A DNA stretch of 64,000 nt from Talinum fruticosum (lineage: Eukaryota; Streptophyta; Magnoliopsida; Caryophyllales; Talinaceae). The DNA lies in the NCBI GenBank assembly GCA_021018815.1, contig JAITYX010000016.1, positions 6,277,001-6,341,000 on the forward strand, in the 5' to 3' direction. The position numbers and the translations under genes were made by a program. Below, in pieces: positions 49,467-61,355 of this stretch (positions within the stretch are counted from its first letter, which is position 1; each line of letters begins with the position of its first letter). The notes beneath the pieces are model-generated. The model ran no database searches. It was not told where the DNA came from and saw nothing but the letters and a program-made list of their open reading frames with translations.

Positions 49467-49492
49467 GAAGAACATCCCAGAAAGTCCCAGAA
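49467..49492 (+). promoter_or_regulatory. Heat-shock-element-like block upstream of the small HSP gene
   Basis: Alternating 5-bp units read GAAcaTCCcaGAAagTCCcaGAAcc. The GAA units are perfectly spaced, and the intervening units are TCC instead of TTC. This is the pattern bound by heat-shock factor trimers, though imperfect. It is 133 bases before the start codon, so it could lie in the leader rather than the promoter. Confidence 0.45.
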
Positions 49493-49624
49493 CCTACAAA
49501 ACCCACCGCCCACTACCCCTTTATCAACTCCTTCCTCCTCAAATTCCAACAAAAAGCCAAGAAAATCGTCTCTGAAACGTACGTATACATACCCAGACAC
49601 CAACCCAACCCAGAAACTATAACC

Positions 49625-50095
49625 ATGTCGATGGTCCCAAGCTTGTTCGGTGGGCGGCGGTCGAGCACATTCGACCCGTTTTCTTTAGACATATGGGACC
49701 CATTTGAGGCCGTGTCATTCCCCTCCTCCATGGCCACCGCCGGCGGGGAGACCTCCCAGCTGGCCAACATTAGGATGGACTGGAAGGAGACCCCGGAGGC
49801 ACACATCATCCAGGCGGACCTCCCGGGGCTTAGGAAGGAGGAGGTCAAGGTGGAGGTGGAGGAGGGCCGGGTCCTCCAGGTCAGCGGGGAGAGAAGCAGG
49901 GAAAAGGAGGAGACTGGGGACAAGTGGCACCGCGTTGAGAGGAGTTCTGGGAGGTTCACGAGGAGGTTCAGGCTCCCGGAGAATGCAAAGATGGACGAGA
50001 TCAAGGCTAATATGGAGAATGGTGTGCTTACTGTGGTGGTGCCTAAGCAGGAAGAGAAGAGGCGTGAGGTCAAGGCTATTGACATCTTGGGCTAA
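49625..50095 (+). CDS. Class I cytosolic small heat-shock protein (HSP20, ~17.8 kDa)
   Basis: A single-exon gene of 156 residues. The N-terminus [28 protein letters not shown] is the signature of plant class I cytosolic small HSPs. The alpha-crystallin domain spans ~residues 48-140, with consensus regions [15 protein letters not shown] (II) and [20 protein letters not shown] (I, with its GVLTV core). The C-terminal I-x-I motif is IDI near residues 153-155. These proteins form oligomers that hold unfolding proteins in a refoldable state during heat stress, without ATP. The gene is intact and GC-rich compared with its surroundings, as is usual for this intronless family. A heat-shock-element-like block lies upstream. 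The neighbouring LTR and UGT genes have no evident functional link. Confidence 0.97.
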   Translation: MSMVPSLFGGRRSSTFDPFSLDIWDPFEAVSFPSSMATAGGETSQLANIRMDWKETPEAHIIQADLPGLRKEEVKVEVEEGRVLQVSGERSREKEETGDKWHRVERSSGRFTRRFRLPENAKMDEIKANMENGVLTVVVPKQEEKRREVKAIDILG

Positions 50096-50535
50096 TTATG
50101 CTCGCGCACTAGTGCTGTTCACTTTTCTTGTGTTGTATGATCGTATCGTAGTAAAAGCACGAGTATGGTAGGTTTTGGTCTATACTGACGGAGTGGGTGG
50201 ATGGACTAGTTTGTTTGTGTATAAATAAAGTCGCATGTAGCTTGTAAAGTTTTTGTTAAGAAAAGTTACTTTTTACACTCTTCTCTTCTCTGCGCGGCTG
50301 AATTTGTTTTTCTGAAAATTGATCAGTAAATTAACACAGCAGTAGTACATGTCTGACTAACAGCATATATGCAACTTATCAACGTATCAATTCTGAAATT
50401 TCTACATTTTAGTGAGAGATCATGTGGTTTGTTTGTAGGAATTAAGAACATCAAACTAGCAATTTAGTCATGCAATTCTTATAAGCGCCAGCTTTCTCCC
50501 CAGTTGGTTCACATATCCAGTATTACTGAAATAGT
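50096..50535. other. Convergent 3' flanks of the small HSP and UGT F
   Basis: A short AT-rich spacer holding both 3' UTRs. Nothing else was seen. Confidence 0.7.
50224..50229 (+). terminator. Candidate poly(A) signal AATAAA, small HSP gene
   Basis: AATAAA lies 129 bases after the stop, with T-rich sequence following. The position is plausible and its use is unproven. Confidence 0.45.
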
Positions 50536-52191
50536 TCACAGTGATACTAGGAAGCTAGTGAGACTCTCCAAAGACTTGCAGGAAGACCCTCCTTCCATCA
50601 CACAAAGTTTTGCTTGCTCCTTCAAACTCTTTGCTCGACTTCTTATCGGTTCACCTTCTTCTTCCACCATTAGTCTTCTAATTGCCTTCACTATGCCCTC
50701 CCTGTTCAACCCTCCTTCCAACTGCAATCCAATCTTCCAATCCTCACTGATATACCTTGCATTAATCCCCTGATCAGCAAACATAGGCGAGCAAACCATG
50801 GGAACCCCCTCGGAGATGCTCTCTAGAGTGGAGTTCCATCCACAGTGAGTCCAGAACCCTCCAACCGCAGGGTGAGCCAGCACTTCCTTTTGAGTTGCCC
50901 ATTTGACAATGTGCCCTCTTCCACCCACAATGTCCAAAAACTCTCTGGCAATGGATCAGGGTCATCTTTCCCCGCTCCTTGGACCAGATCAGACCGAACC
51001 ACCCACAAGAACGGCTGCATGCTATGGGCTAAACCCCAAGCTACCTCGACAAAATCAGCTTTGGTCATTGCCACAATGCTCCCAAAACTCACATACAGAA
51101 CAGAGTTGGGTGTTTTTGTGTCCAGCCAAGAAATGGAGGTTCGGTCTTGGGCTCTTCTGTTAGATGAAGAAGCTGGTGCGACACTGTGTAGTGCGCCTAT
51201 TGGGAAGACAGGGATGGGTAGGACTCTTTGAACTTTGGTTAAAGCGGAACTTTCGAGCTCTTCGAAGGAGTTGCAGATGACTCCATGGGAAGATTTCGTC
51301 TCTTGAACTAGAGCCGCTAGAAACTCATGTTGTGCCTCTGATGGAAGGTCCTTCACTTTTAGTGGTGAAAGCTCTAGTACTTGTTCCTCTAGTCTCGTCT
51401 CTGAAATGTTATAAAGAAGGAAATGAAGGTGATGAAATCAATCTAGCAGTTTAGCATATATGCCCGCTTAATATCAGAAAATGAATTTTCCGCAAAATTA
51501 AACTAAACTTTGAGCTAATACCATGGTATGTGAAATTCTAATTAAGCTCTTGTCTCTTTCACTGTAAATGAATAAATCATACATAAACTCATCTGATGCT
51601 CTGAACTTTGTCTAAACTTGAATGATTGACGTATAGTAACCGAAATACACCGGGGATCTATATTTTAACTACTTGTTTGAATAAATGGGTCAGAGTACCT
51701 TGGAGAGGAAAGTAACCCTTTTCTCTGAGAAGTGGGAGGGAATCATAGACAACAAAGGCCGACATGCAACCAGTCCTCAGAGTGATCCTGGGCAGTTTGA
51801 AGCTATCAGCCACGGCCCCAGAGAACTGCCACATTGGATCTGAAATCAAGCAAGCTATGGGTTCTTGTTCCTTGGCATCACCGTCACTGAGAACTCGAGA
51901 GAGGCAATCTCTGAAGGGTTCTAAGCAGTTTGTGTTGAGGTCAGAAAGGAGAGCGAAAGGGGGTTGTAAGGAGGCAACTTCCTCATGCATAGACAAGCCA
52001 TCGTTGATGAAATGGAAGGTAAAGTGGGGGAAAGTGGTGGGATTGAGAGAGTGGAAATGGGTTTGGATTATGGTTATGGAAAAGCCTTTGGAGTAGAGAA
52101 GGGTGGCTAAATGGATCATTGGTGTTATGTGCCCTTGAAAGGGTAGAGGGAAGAGCAGCAACCTCCGACCTGGCTTCGTCTCCTGCTTCAT
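50536..52191 (-). pseudogene. UGT F: UGT76-like glycosyltransferase with one frameshift
   Basis: Exon 1 is 52191-51699 (MKQETKPGRRLLLFPLPFQ, catalytic His21 in GHITPM, catalytic-dyad Asp near residue 118 in CLISDP). Exon 2 is 51400-50536, and the intron of 298 bp has gt/ag borders in phase 1. One base is missing in the A5 run at 50936-50940 (plus strand): coding SFLDIVGGRGHIVKWA needs one more T after PES. Both sides are open, and the total becomes exactly 453 codons with that base. The PSPG box is complete (WATQKEVL to MFADQ, HCGWNS), with WATQ in place of the usual WAPQ. Exon 1 lacks the -1 shift seen in copies A-E. It is either a very young pseudogene or an intact gene with a homopolymer sequencing error. 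The upstream in-frame ATG at 52275 is less likely the start because the family N-terminus begins near the chosen one. Confidence 0.85.
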
Positions 52192-54166
52192 CCTCTCCAC
52201 TAGAGCTAGCTTCCCTGATGTTGTATGTTCTCCAAGGCTCAATTTTGCATGTATGTTTAGATTAAGTAAAAACACAAAAAGTATATGCTCACAAAAATTT
52301 CGGGGTTAGCTACCCAACTCAGAGCCGAATTTACTGTTGATCTACAAGGACAAAATTATGCCGACTTAAAATTTTCTTCTTAACATTGATTCCCAAAATA
52401 AATAAATATCGAATTATTTGAGTTAATAACTTTCACCTTAAATAATAAATATCGAATAATTAAAATTAAATTTTATTTTAAATTAAAATCGCGGGATCGT
52501 ATGCAGTGATAATATGCTAATTCCGTTTATATAATTTATTTATTTTGGTTGGTTTGTTATTATAAGTATTACTCCATGCATGTATATTCTTATTATCATT
52601 TAATAATTTTTTACTTTTCCTCCGAAATGATGGAAAAGAAGGTTTTCCTCACTTGCATTAGCATGTTTCAATTTGCATGGAAACACACAACTCTAACGTC
52701 TCAAAAACTGTTTTAATTAAAGACTTCCATACGTTATTTCTATTTTACCACATATTTACATAATTAGATAAGTAGTGATCAAGTATTAAGATAATTATAG
52801 AGATTATTTTGATGTCTTAATTATAGAAAGTGGGTAATAATTATTTTGCTTTTATTTTAACAATCCCTTCTTCTCCACCCCTAACCAACCGATATTCAAT
52901 ATAGCGTTCGCCAGAAGTGTGGTATCAAAGAAGTGAATGTCAGACGTCTCTTTTCACAAAAATACGTATAACCATATTCTCGAGAGCGAATCCGTGAAGG
53001 AATGGCCAAATTTTGAAGTCTGAATTATACAGGACTGATGGTAATCTGTTTCATCGGAAATCTGTTTTGGCTTGTTTCTAATGTCGATTACTATGTCAAA
53101 GTAAGACAGAGACAGATCATGTGATCAAGTATCTGTCATTCTGCTTTGTTTGAATCAATGAATCTGATTAACCTCTCTGCAAGACATTGAATACATTTGT
53201 GAAACATAGCAGCAGCATATATGTATGTATTGGCATGTGAGTGGGGTAGCTAGGTTCAAGTATAACTCATGGATTCATCACATTTGTATGGATATTAGTT
53301 TCAAATTTCATTTTCATGATGTTCACTAATTTTGTTTACCTGTAATATATATATATATATTTTTAATTAGCTGTCAGTAACAAGAATATTAGACAAATCT
53401 TTTTCACGTGTAAATAGAGGTACTAGGAAAAATAAATAAAATTATACTATTTATATGTGAGAAGTCCGCTATAAAGTCATCAAATTATTAAGTTAAAGTA
53501 TATTTGATTTTTTGATAGTATATTAATTATAAATACCCACAAAATACAAAATATTTGGGAACTATTTTTAAATTATAAATTATTAACATCAAACACCATC
53601 AAAGTAGTAATTTGTGGCATCCAAAAACCCATAAATAAATAGTTTGTTGCATAAATTAGGCTGGGTATTATGTAATTACTAATTAATATTGAGGTGAAAA
53701 ATAAATATATGATAAATACACATCATGATGATAAAACAAATAACGAAAAAGAGTGTCGACCTAAAAGAAACCCTGTTCAACTTTACATGAAAAACAAAAT
53801 TTATTTATGTTTTATATTCTTTTATGTTTGTTTATATTCTTTTATATTTGTTTATGTTCGTTTATTTTCGTTCATCTTTTATTTAACAACTCATTTTTAT
53901 TCGTTTTTGTTCGTTTATATCCGTTTCTTTTTATGTTTCTGTTTATGTGTGTTCTTTATGTAAGTTCAAATAGACAACCAAACAACTTTGAAAAGAATAG
54001 TTAATTTCTACAAACACCTCTTTCGGAATAAGCTTATACAATTAGTTAATATAAACAACTTATTGTTAAATGAGGAGACATTATTTACTTGCCATGGCAG
54101 TTGACCAATACCATGTCACCTTTAAATTAGTTGTGGTACAAAATATGTTGATTCTTGAACTTAATA
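52192..54166. other. Intergenic region upstream of UGT F
   Basis: This holds the F promoter region at its left end, then AT-rich DNA. A T/TTTATG-type low-complexity stretch at 53.80-53.95 kb gives spurious Phe-rich frames. No genes or clear transposon ends are present. Confidence 0.65.
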
Positions 54167-54181
54167 AGCAATGAATATATC

Positions 54182-57100
54182 CTCTCTTTTTTTTAAATGG
54201 ATAAGTACAACAACTAATAGGTAACCCTTTTCGCAAGGATTCGACCTAAGTTGTCCTCCATTAAAATGGAGAGAAAAGAAGAAGAGGGAATAGTAAACCA
54301 AACTAAAGTAGAAGAAATACATTGACCAAACTTGGTTATCCAATCAGCAGCTCGATTCCCTTCTCTAAATGTGTGATAAATAAAAACTTGGTTGCACATC
54401 CGAAGGAAACGATGAGTGTCTTGAACCAGCGTCTGGATTTCCCAAGGAACCTGGATTTCTCCTTTAATTGCTTTGATGACCGTTAGGTTATCTCCTTCCA
54501 AAATGATAGAACGAAATCCTGCTTGACCTGTTGCTTTGACACCATTTCTCATGGCAGTAGCCTCTGCTAAAACAATTGAGGATGACCCCAAATTTGTTGC
54601 TCCTGCTTGAACGAACCTTCCATCCCAACTTCTGATGACGAAGCCTCCCGCCGCCGCTGATAAAGACCTTGAACCGTCAAAGTTGACTTTAATGAATCCT
54701 CCGGGTGGTTTGTGCCAACAAATCAGATGGTTAGAAGTGTTGGCACATAGTGAAGGAGAAGATGAGGATGGGTTGAAATATTGATCCAGTCTGCTCCTAG
54801 ATCGTCATTCAGCCCAAGATGATTTGGTTCGAAGGATTGTGGTATTGGAATTGAACGTTCCATTGTTGAAGACTTTGTCATTTCTGCTTTTCCAAATACT
54901 CCATAGCAAATGAATCAAGCTTGCCATCTGAAATAGTTTTCTCAACCTTCTGAATGTATAGATAATATGATTCGAGAGAGGATTCTGCAACCGGCTTAGA
55001 TTCATCTCGTAGCCACTTATGTCGAAATGATGTATCCCAGGTGTCCATGACACAAGTGCATTGTGAGAAAAGATGGTCAATTGACTCACAATGGTCTTGA
55101 CAAAGTGGACAAAAAGTGTAAATGTTCAACCTTCTTTTAGTTAGGTTATCCCGTGTTGATAACGCATTATGACCAATTTGCCACATAAATAATTTTAACT
55201 TAGGCATCAAATCCATATTTCAAATCCATGCAAATTCCCACGATTGTAGATTAGTGGGAATATTATGGGCATTCCAAGTGGCCGACTTAGTAGTAAACTT
55301 TCCGCTGTTAGATAAACCCCAACAAACGGAATCCTCATTGTAATGAAAAGAGAGAGGGATAGCCTTAATAACTTGGCAAATATCAGTCGGAAGAAAAGAA
55401 TTAAGACGTATCACATCCCACTCTTTATCCGGGGTTATAAATTCACTTACTGTGGCATCCAAAGAGGGAATATTTGGAATAGTACTGTCATAATAATTCA
55501 ATAACTTAAAATTACCACACCAGAAATCATACCAGAATTTCGTATTTTTGCCGTTGTCTATTTTATCCAAAGAGGGAATATTTGGAATAGTACTGTCATA
55601 ATAATTCAATAATTTAAAATTACCACACCAGAAATCATACCAGAATTTCGTATTTTTGTCGTTGCCTATTTTCCATCTTAAGCCCTTCTTAAAAAGATCA
55701 CGTTCTTTAAGCATACATTTCCAAACCCAAGAATCCGAAACTTTTGTTTTCTTTGAGAAAAATCCTCTGATAAATGATACTTAGTTCTCATAATATACCT
55801 CCAGAAATTATTATCTTCATATAAGTATTTCCAAATAAGTTTACAAAGAAAGGTTTGGTTAACTCCCTCAATTTTCCTCAAGCCCAGACCCCCAATTTCT
55901 TAGGAGCACAAATTCTATCCCAAGCTACCATTGGAATCCCATTGGCATCATGAGATTTTTTCCAAAAAAATCCCGATTAATTTTATCCAGAGAGTTGGAC
56001 GTGCATTTTGGTAGTTTAAAACTCTGCATCACATGAGCCGATAAGGATTCAAGATTAGATTGTATAAGTACCACCCTACATGCTTTAGAGAGCGAATTGG
56101 CTTTCCAGTTTTGCAATTTGCTATCCGCTCTCGTTAAAAGATCCGCAAAGATAGAGTTGTTGGCTCTACCTTTGAAAACAGGACAACCTAAGTATTTTCC
56201 CAAAGAATCTGATTGCGGAATATTAAACATAGAGGCAACCATATTCCTATCGGCAGTCGAAGAGTTTCTGGAGAAAACAATCGCCGACTTATGAAAGTTA
56301 ATAAGTTGGCCGGACCGACTGCAGAAATCATTCAAAATATTATGGAGCCTAAAGCATGTTTCAAAATTGGCCTTACAAAACAAAGGGCTATCATCCGCAA
56401 ACAACAAGCAGGGGATTTTGTGGGCTTGCGGACAAATTTTAATCTCAATCCCTGCTTTAGGGTTCGAGGCAGCAGAATGAAGCCTATACGCCAAAGCATC
56501 CATACACAATATGAACAAGTATGGCGATAGGGGTCACCTTGCCTCAGTCCTCTAGATGGACGGAAAAAACCACAAGACTCATCGTTGATGAGAATTGAAT
56601 ATATAACCGATGTAATACATTCACGTATCCAGTTAATCCAAACCGAATGAAAACCCAAATCCTTGAGACAAGCAAATATAAAATCCCATTCAATTCTATC
56701 ATAAGCTTTCTCCATATCCAATTTTAATCCAATATAAGCTTGTTCCCCTTTAATATTCCCAAATTTATTTATAACTTCATGTGCCAAAAGAATATTATCA
56801 TGGATATCCCTATTAGACACGAATGCACTTTGGTAGGGACTGACAATCCTTTGTAGAATAGGCCTTAACCTATTGGATAGAATTTTCGAAATAATCTTGT
56901 AAAGACTATTGCACAAATTGATTGGTCTAAAGTGCGAAGTAAGTGAAGGACTTGTTACTTTCGGTATTAACGCAATGAAGGTATGATTAACCTCTTTTAA
57001 TAACTTTCCATTATTAAAAAAATCCATAATGCTCTCAGTAATGTCATTACCAATAACATCCCAATGCTGTTGGAAAAACCCAGCACCAAAACCGTCAGGC

Positions 57101-57258
57101 CCTGGAGCTTTAGCTGGGTTCATTTGAAAAACAACAGCCTTGACCTCAGCAGGAGAAATTGGAAGGATGAGCTGGTTATTATCTTCATTGGTGAGCCAGA
57201 CCGGCAGATTGTTAGTGTATATTTTTTTAGTGTATATTAAAAAATCCATAATGCTCTC
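54182..57258 (-). mobile_element. 5'-truncated L1-type LINE, broken, with 15-bp target duplication
   Basis: The element is flanked by AGCAATGAATATATC at 54167-54181 and 57259-57273. Its minus-strand 3' end is an A tail (T run at ~54187-54194). Minus-strand coding, in order, is as follows. The reverse transcriptase (57249 to ~55930) has NPAKAPGPDGFGAGFF, FRPINLCNSLYK, SAFVSNRDIHDN, GLRQGDP and the catalytic FADD box, here FADDSPLF. The zf-RVT region (55714-54880) and an RNase H domain (ILAEAT...ILEGDN, EGNRAADW; ~54700-54214) follow. The apurinic endonuclease domain is absent because the copy is 5'-truncated. The frame is broken just after RQGDP (~56525) and at several later points, so it is inactive. 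The element lies between UGT F and G, in the same orientation as both. Confidence 0.92.
55457..55672 (-). repeat. In-frame 108-bp tandem duplication inside the LINE
   Basis: Two copies of 108 bp (55457-55564, 55565-55672) differ by about three bases. They repeat 36 residues (NTKFWYDFWCGNFKLLNYY and following) twice in the translated frame. It is a recent, copy-specific duplication. Confidence 0.92.
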
Positions 57259-57273
57259 AGCAATGAATATATC

Positions 57274-58240
57274 TATTATCTATTGTTAGTGTATATTTTT
57301 TTAATTTAAATAAAAATTAAGTATTTAAAGTTCTCCCAATAAAAATTAAGTATTAAAATAAAAATTAGTTCTCCCAAAAAATATATTTGAAAGATTTGAA
57401 CTTGTGCATGTAATCGCTAACCTGGTTTCAATATAAGTCATGACGCAGATTGGATGATGTCGATTTTTGGGGATATCTGCACTCTGACAAGCCCGCAACG
57501 CAACAGGCAGAGAAATTTTGAGCAGAGTTGGGTAACATTCAGGTGCATTTAACTTATGTCTCTGAACTCCGATTAGGTTACAATCGAATTTGAAGGAATT
57601 GCCTTTTTTTTCTTTATTGAAATACGGTTATTCGAATAGGAGTAGGGTGATTACTGATTATGTGCTTATTGCTGATTATTCTGTATAAATTTGTCGCTGA
57701 GTAGAATGTTTTAACTCTCAGCTGAAGCAAACTGCATAGTTTTTGGTTCCTGGAAGTTACAAAAAGTATACATTTTGCTTAATCAAGGGTTGCTGAAGAG
57801 GACCAAGTATTTTTCTTGCTTTCTGCTCCTTGGGTTTGGACTTTGGAGGTTGGAGGACATACTAATTAGTATGGTGTTCAGATTATGGGTCACTGGGAAG
57901 TGGAACCACGTTGTATATAACAATGTTGTTCTCTTCTTAGAGCTCTAATTTGGTTTTGTCAGGCTTCTTGGATCGATACCGCATCATATGGATTAACCCG
58001 AATGAAAATAAGGCTTGATATGGGTTATCACTTACACAAATTGACCTTGGTATGCTTGTTTGTCCCCTTTTGGAACAATTGAAATGATACAGAGAGAAAG
58101 CTCCAGATTATTGCACGTCCTGAACAAAGATAGAGGTTATACATTAATATGTTTAACCAAGCAAACTGCTAGTGACAAGAACGATGTCTTTATCTTCTGT
58201 CCTTGCTTTCGATGCACCCCTTGTTTTAAACTTTGTAATC
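57274..58240. other. 3' flank of UGT G
   Basis: AT-rich spacer between the LINE and UGT G, including the G 3' UTR. No gene or element was recognised. Confidence 0.65.
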
Positions 58241-60300
58241 TTACTTGATTTGACTTGCTGAGGTTCTCATTCTTTCTGTACAACAAAATGATAAAATGTG
58301 AGTGGTCAGATGATTCAATGATTGATATGAAGAGCCTCCTTTCTTGATACACTGCTTTGCCTTTTCCTTCAAAGCTGCTGACCTTTCTCTCATCTCATTA
58401 CCTTCCTTTTCTGCCATCAGTCTTCTGATTGTTCTCTTTATATCTTGTCTCTCTAATCCTTTCTCTAATAACAAGCCGATCCTCCAAATTTCGCTTATTT
58501 GTCTAGCGTTTGCCTTTTGATCACCAATGAAAGGAAAGCAAATCATTGGTACCCCTTCAGATATGCTCTCCAGGGTTGAATTCCATCCACAGTGAGTCCA
58601 GAATCCTCCTACAGCGGGGTGAGCTAAAACCTGCTGCTGTGATACCCATTGGACAATTAGGCCCGTTCCAGCCACACTCTTCAGAAAATCTTCTGGAAGC
58701 GAGTAATTGTGATTTTCCAAGTCATCAATTAACTTGGGTCTGACAACCCACAAGAATGCTTGCCCACTTTTGGCCAGGCCCCAAGCTACCTCCAAAAACT
58801 GATCCTTGCTTATAGCTGCGAGAGTTCCAAAGCTCACATATAGTACAGATTTTGGGGCTTGTGCATTTAGCCAGGTGATGTAGCTTTGGTCATGCGTGGC
58901 TGTGCTGTTATCATTACTTGAAGAGTATTTCTGCAGTGGGCCTGTGGGGAAGACAGGAACAGAAGGAACAATGTGGCGAACTGTGTCTATGACAGTCTCT
59001 TCAAGTTCGTTGAATGTGTTGCAAATGATTCCATGAGTGCAACGCTTCATTACTTCAACCATGGCAACCATTGAATCATGATGTGCCTCTGAAGTAAGAT
59101 CTTTGACCTTGAGGGGTGGAACCTCCAGCACTCTGTCTTCTTGTCGAGCCTCTGATAGATGAAGAAAACAGAAGATATGAAGGGCAGTAAGAGTACATAG
59201 AACGTGAAATGTTACGTATTTGTTAGTATTTTCTTTCCTCTTCTCAATGGGTTATCTTGGAGCACCCTCTTTGATCAGGAAACTTCTCAAGAATGTTTTT
59301 TTTTTTGGTTTTTCTTGGTTTAGGTATGGTTGTGGTATGTATAGTAGTGGCATGTGAGGCAAGCAAATGAAAACTCTTCCATTAAACTCCAACCTCGAGG
59401 GAGTAGGAATGAAAGGAAGTTACCCAGTTTAATTGTAAACTAGTTGAACCAACTAATGCTTCTCCTTCAGCATTCTTATTGATTTTCTTTCATTGATTCA
59501 ATTGCCACTTATTTTAATGTCACTCCATGGTTATAAGGCTATAGTTTTTAGTGTCCATTTTATTGGCACTTGTCATTCATGTCACCATTGTTTTTTTGGG
59601 AAGCTTCTCTAATTTGATTACAGCATCTCCACCCCCCATCCCCAGTCTTCAATCATTCATTGCCTCATGACAAACGAGCCACAATACTTCCAATATAATT
59701 AAGAAATGTCAATGCTATCTAATTTCTCAAAAAAATAAAAATACATGGGCATATATTTCTCAGTTGTCAGCTAACTTAAAAAGAATTCTGTTGGTCAAGT
59801 GGCTGTTCCTTGACAAGGAGAAAATGAGGAGTACCTTGTAGAGGGAAGTACCCCTTTTCTCGCAGGAGTGGCAATGCATCATACAGAATAAAAGCCAACA
59901 GGCTACCTGTTCTCAGAGCAATCCTGGGGAGATTTAATTCTTCAGCAACAGTTGCTGCAAAATGCCAAAATGGATCCAATATCAAGCAACCAACTGGTTC
60001 ATTGCCCTTGGAAGCATCCACGATCTGGGACAAGCAAGCCCTGAAAGGAGCCAAGCAGCTGGTATTGAGATCATGTAAGATCTTGAAAACATCTGATGGA
60101 GGATCTTCAGCTTTCCACAGGGCATCTTCAATGAAGTGGAAAGTGAAGTTGGGGAAATTGGAAGGATCTGGGGAGTTGAACCGGGTGTGAATTATGGTGA
60201 TGGAAAAGCCCTTTGAATGAAGGACATTTGCCAAATGTACCATTGGGGTCACATGCCCTACAAATGGCTGAGGAAAAAGTACCACTCTACAACCCAGCAT
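58241..60300 (-). CDS. UGT G: UGT76-like UDP-glycosyltransferase, intact
   Basis: Exon 1 is 60300-59835 and exon 2 is 59151-58241. The intron is 683 bp, gt/ag, phase 1, at the position used by every UGT in this window (after GYFPLQ). The protein is 458 residues with no breaks. The acceptor-binding N-terminal half has the catalytic His16 in MLGCRVVLFPQPFVGHVTPM and the partner Asp109 in CLILDP. The PSPG donor box runs from W324 (WVSQQQVLAHP) through HCGWNS to Q367, and the final Gln favours UDP-glucose. WVSQ in place of WAPQ is unusual. Enzymes of the UGT76 type act in the cytosol on hormones, hydroxy acids or terpenoids, but the substrate cannot be read from sequence. Head-to-tail arrangement with H and high similarity indicate a local duplication. 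Exon 1 lacks the frameshift of copies A-E. Confidence 0.94.
59152..59834 (-). other. Intron of UGT G
   Basis: Donor g|gtactc and acceptor tatcag (minus strand). It is longer than the other UGT introns here (269-623 bp), but no inserted element is recognisable. Confidence 0.85.
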
Positions 60301-61355
60301 CCTTTCTTTGCTTCCTATCTGTTGGAGTTTCTATTGCTGGCCACTGATTACAGGTTTTTGTTGCAGTGACTATTTTTATTGTCAATCAAAGAGATGGACC
60401 CTCCCCATTTATTTCAAGGTGAACCTGTGTAACCAACTTCTTAGTTGTTCGCAAGACGTCAAATGGTCAAATTGGCATCTCCGAGCTGGTGAGGTCTTAA
60501 CTTCTTTTCTAATACCTTTATTTCTCGGATTTGGGTATGGCCCACATGGATATACATATTGATGTTTTGAGTCTGTTCATTTGAAAAAAATGAACTGAGA
60601 TCATTATTGTGTCAGTACATATAATTTACTTCTTTTAGGTTATTAAAATTATTTGTCCGGCACAATTAATATTTGTGCGCATTGGCTGATGAAACTGAAA
60701 TTTAGCCTAATTTAGTAGCTACAACCTCCTAAAGCTTTACAGACGCTGAAGTAAATGATTGTGGCTTAGATGATCTGAGGCTATACACAGAAGCACGCAC
60801 AAATAACTGACAAAATAGTTCACTGATGAGATTAAAAAAAGTAGCACAAATATATTATATTTCCTTATGCTTAACTTATTATAGTCGTAGGTTTTAAAGT
60901 GATACGTTTCTCAAGACTAAAAGCTTAAGGTTATGAAGATGAATGATTGAAAAATAAACAATGTTGTCATACCACAGCAATTTGATTCTGCTTTACTGGA
61001 TCCTTTGCATCTTGAAGTATCACAGTATGGAAGAAACTTGCATGGATCTCCTTTTCTGTGTCTATGGAGGTTGGCTTTCAAAGCTTTGGATAGGAGAATG
61101 GAGCCCAATGGAGAACAAAATCAGCTTATGGAGCAAGTTTCAGATCAAAATATCAGAAACCGAACTCTTTATCATTATATTACTGCTTGAACAAAAACAA
61201 ACTGCCTAAATTGGATGGTTATAGACTTGTCGGTTGAAAAAGAAACATTTAGTGATAACAAGCCTTCGCTACTTGTGTTTTTCTGAGTAACACAAATTTT
61301 TCAACGCTTAGTATTTATATAATGTTACTTTTGGTGATTTCAGGCTTTCACTCCT
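60301..61355. other. Spacer between UGT H and UGT G
   Basis: It contains the G promoter (right of 60300) and the H 3' flank. A 61.0-61.2 kb stretch with short frames has no recognisable product. Confidence 0.65.

Noticed and set aside
49704..50171. Arg/Gly-rich 155-residue frame over the small HSP
   Set aside because: Out-of-frame shadow of the GC-rich HSP20 coding sequence.
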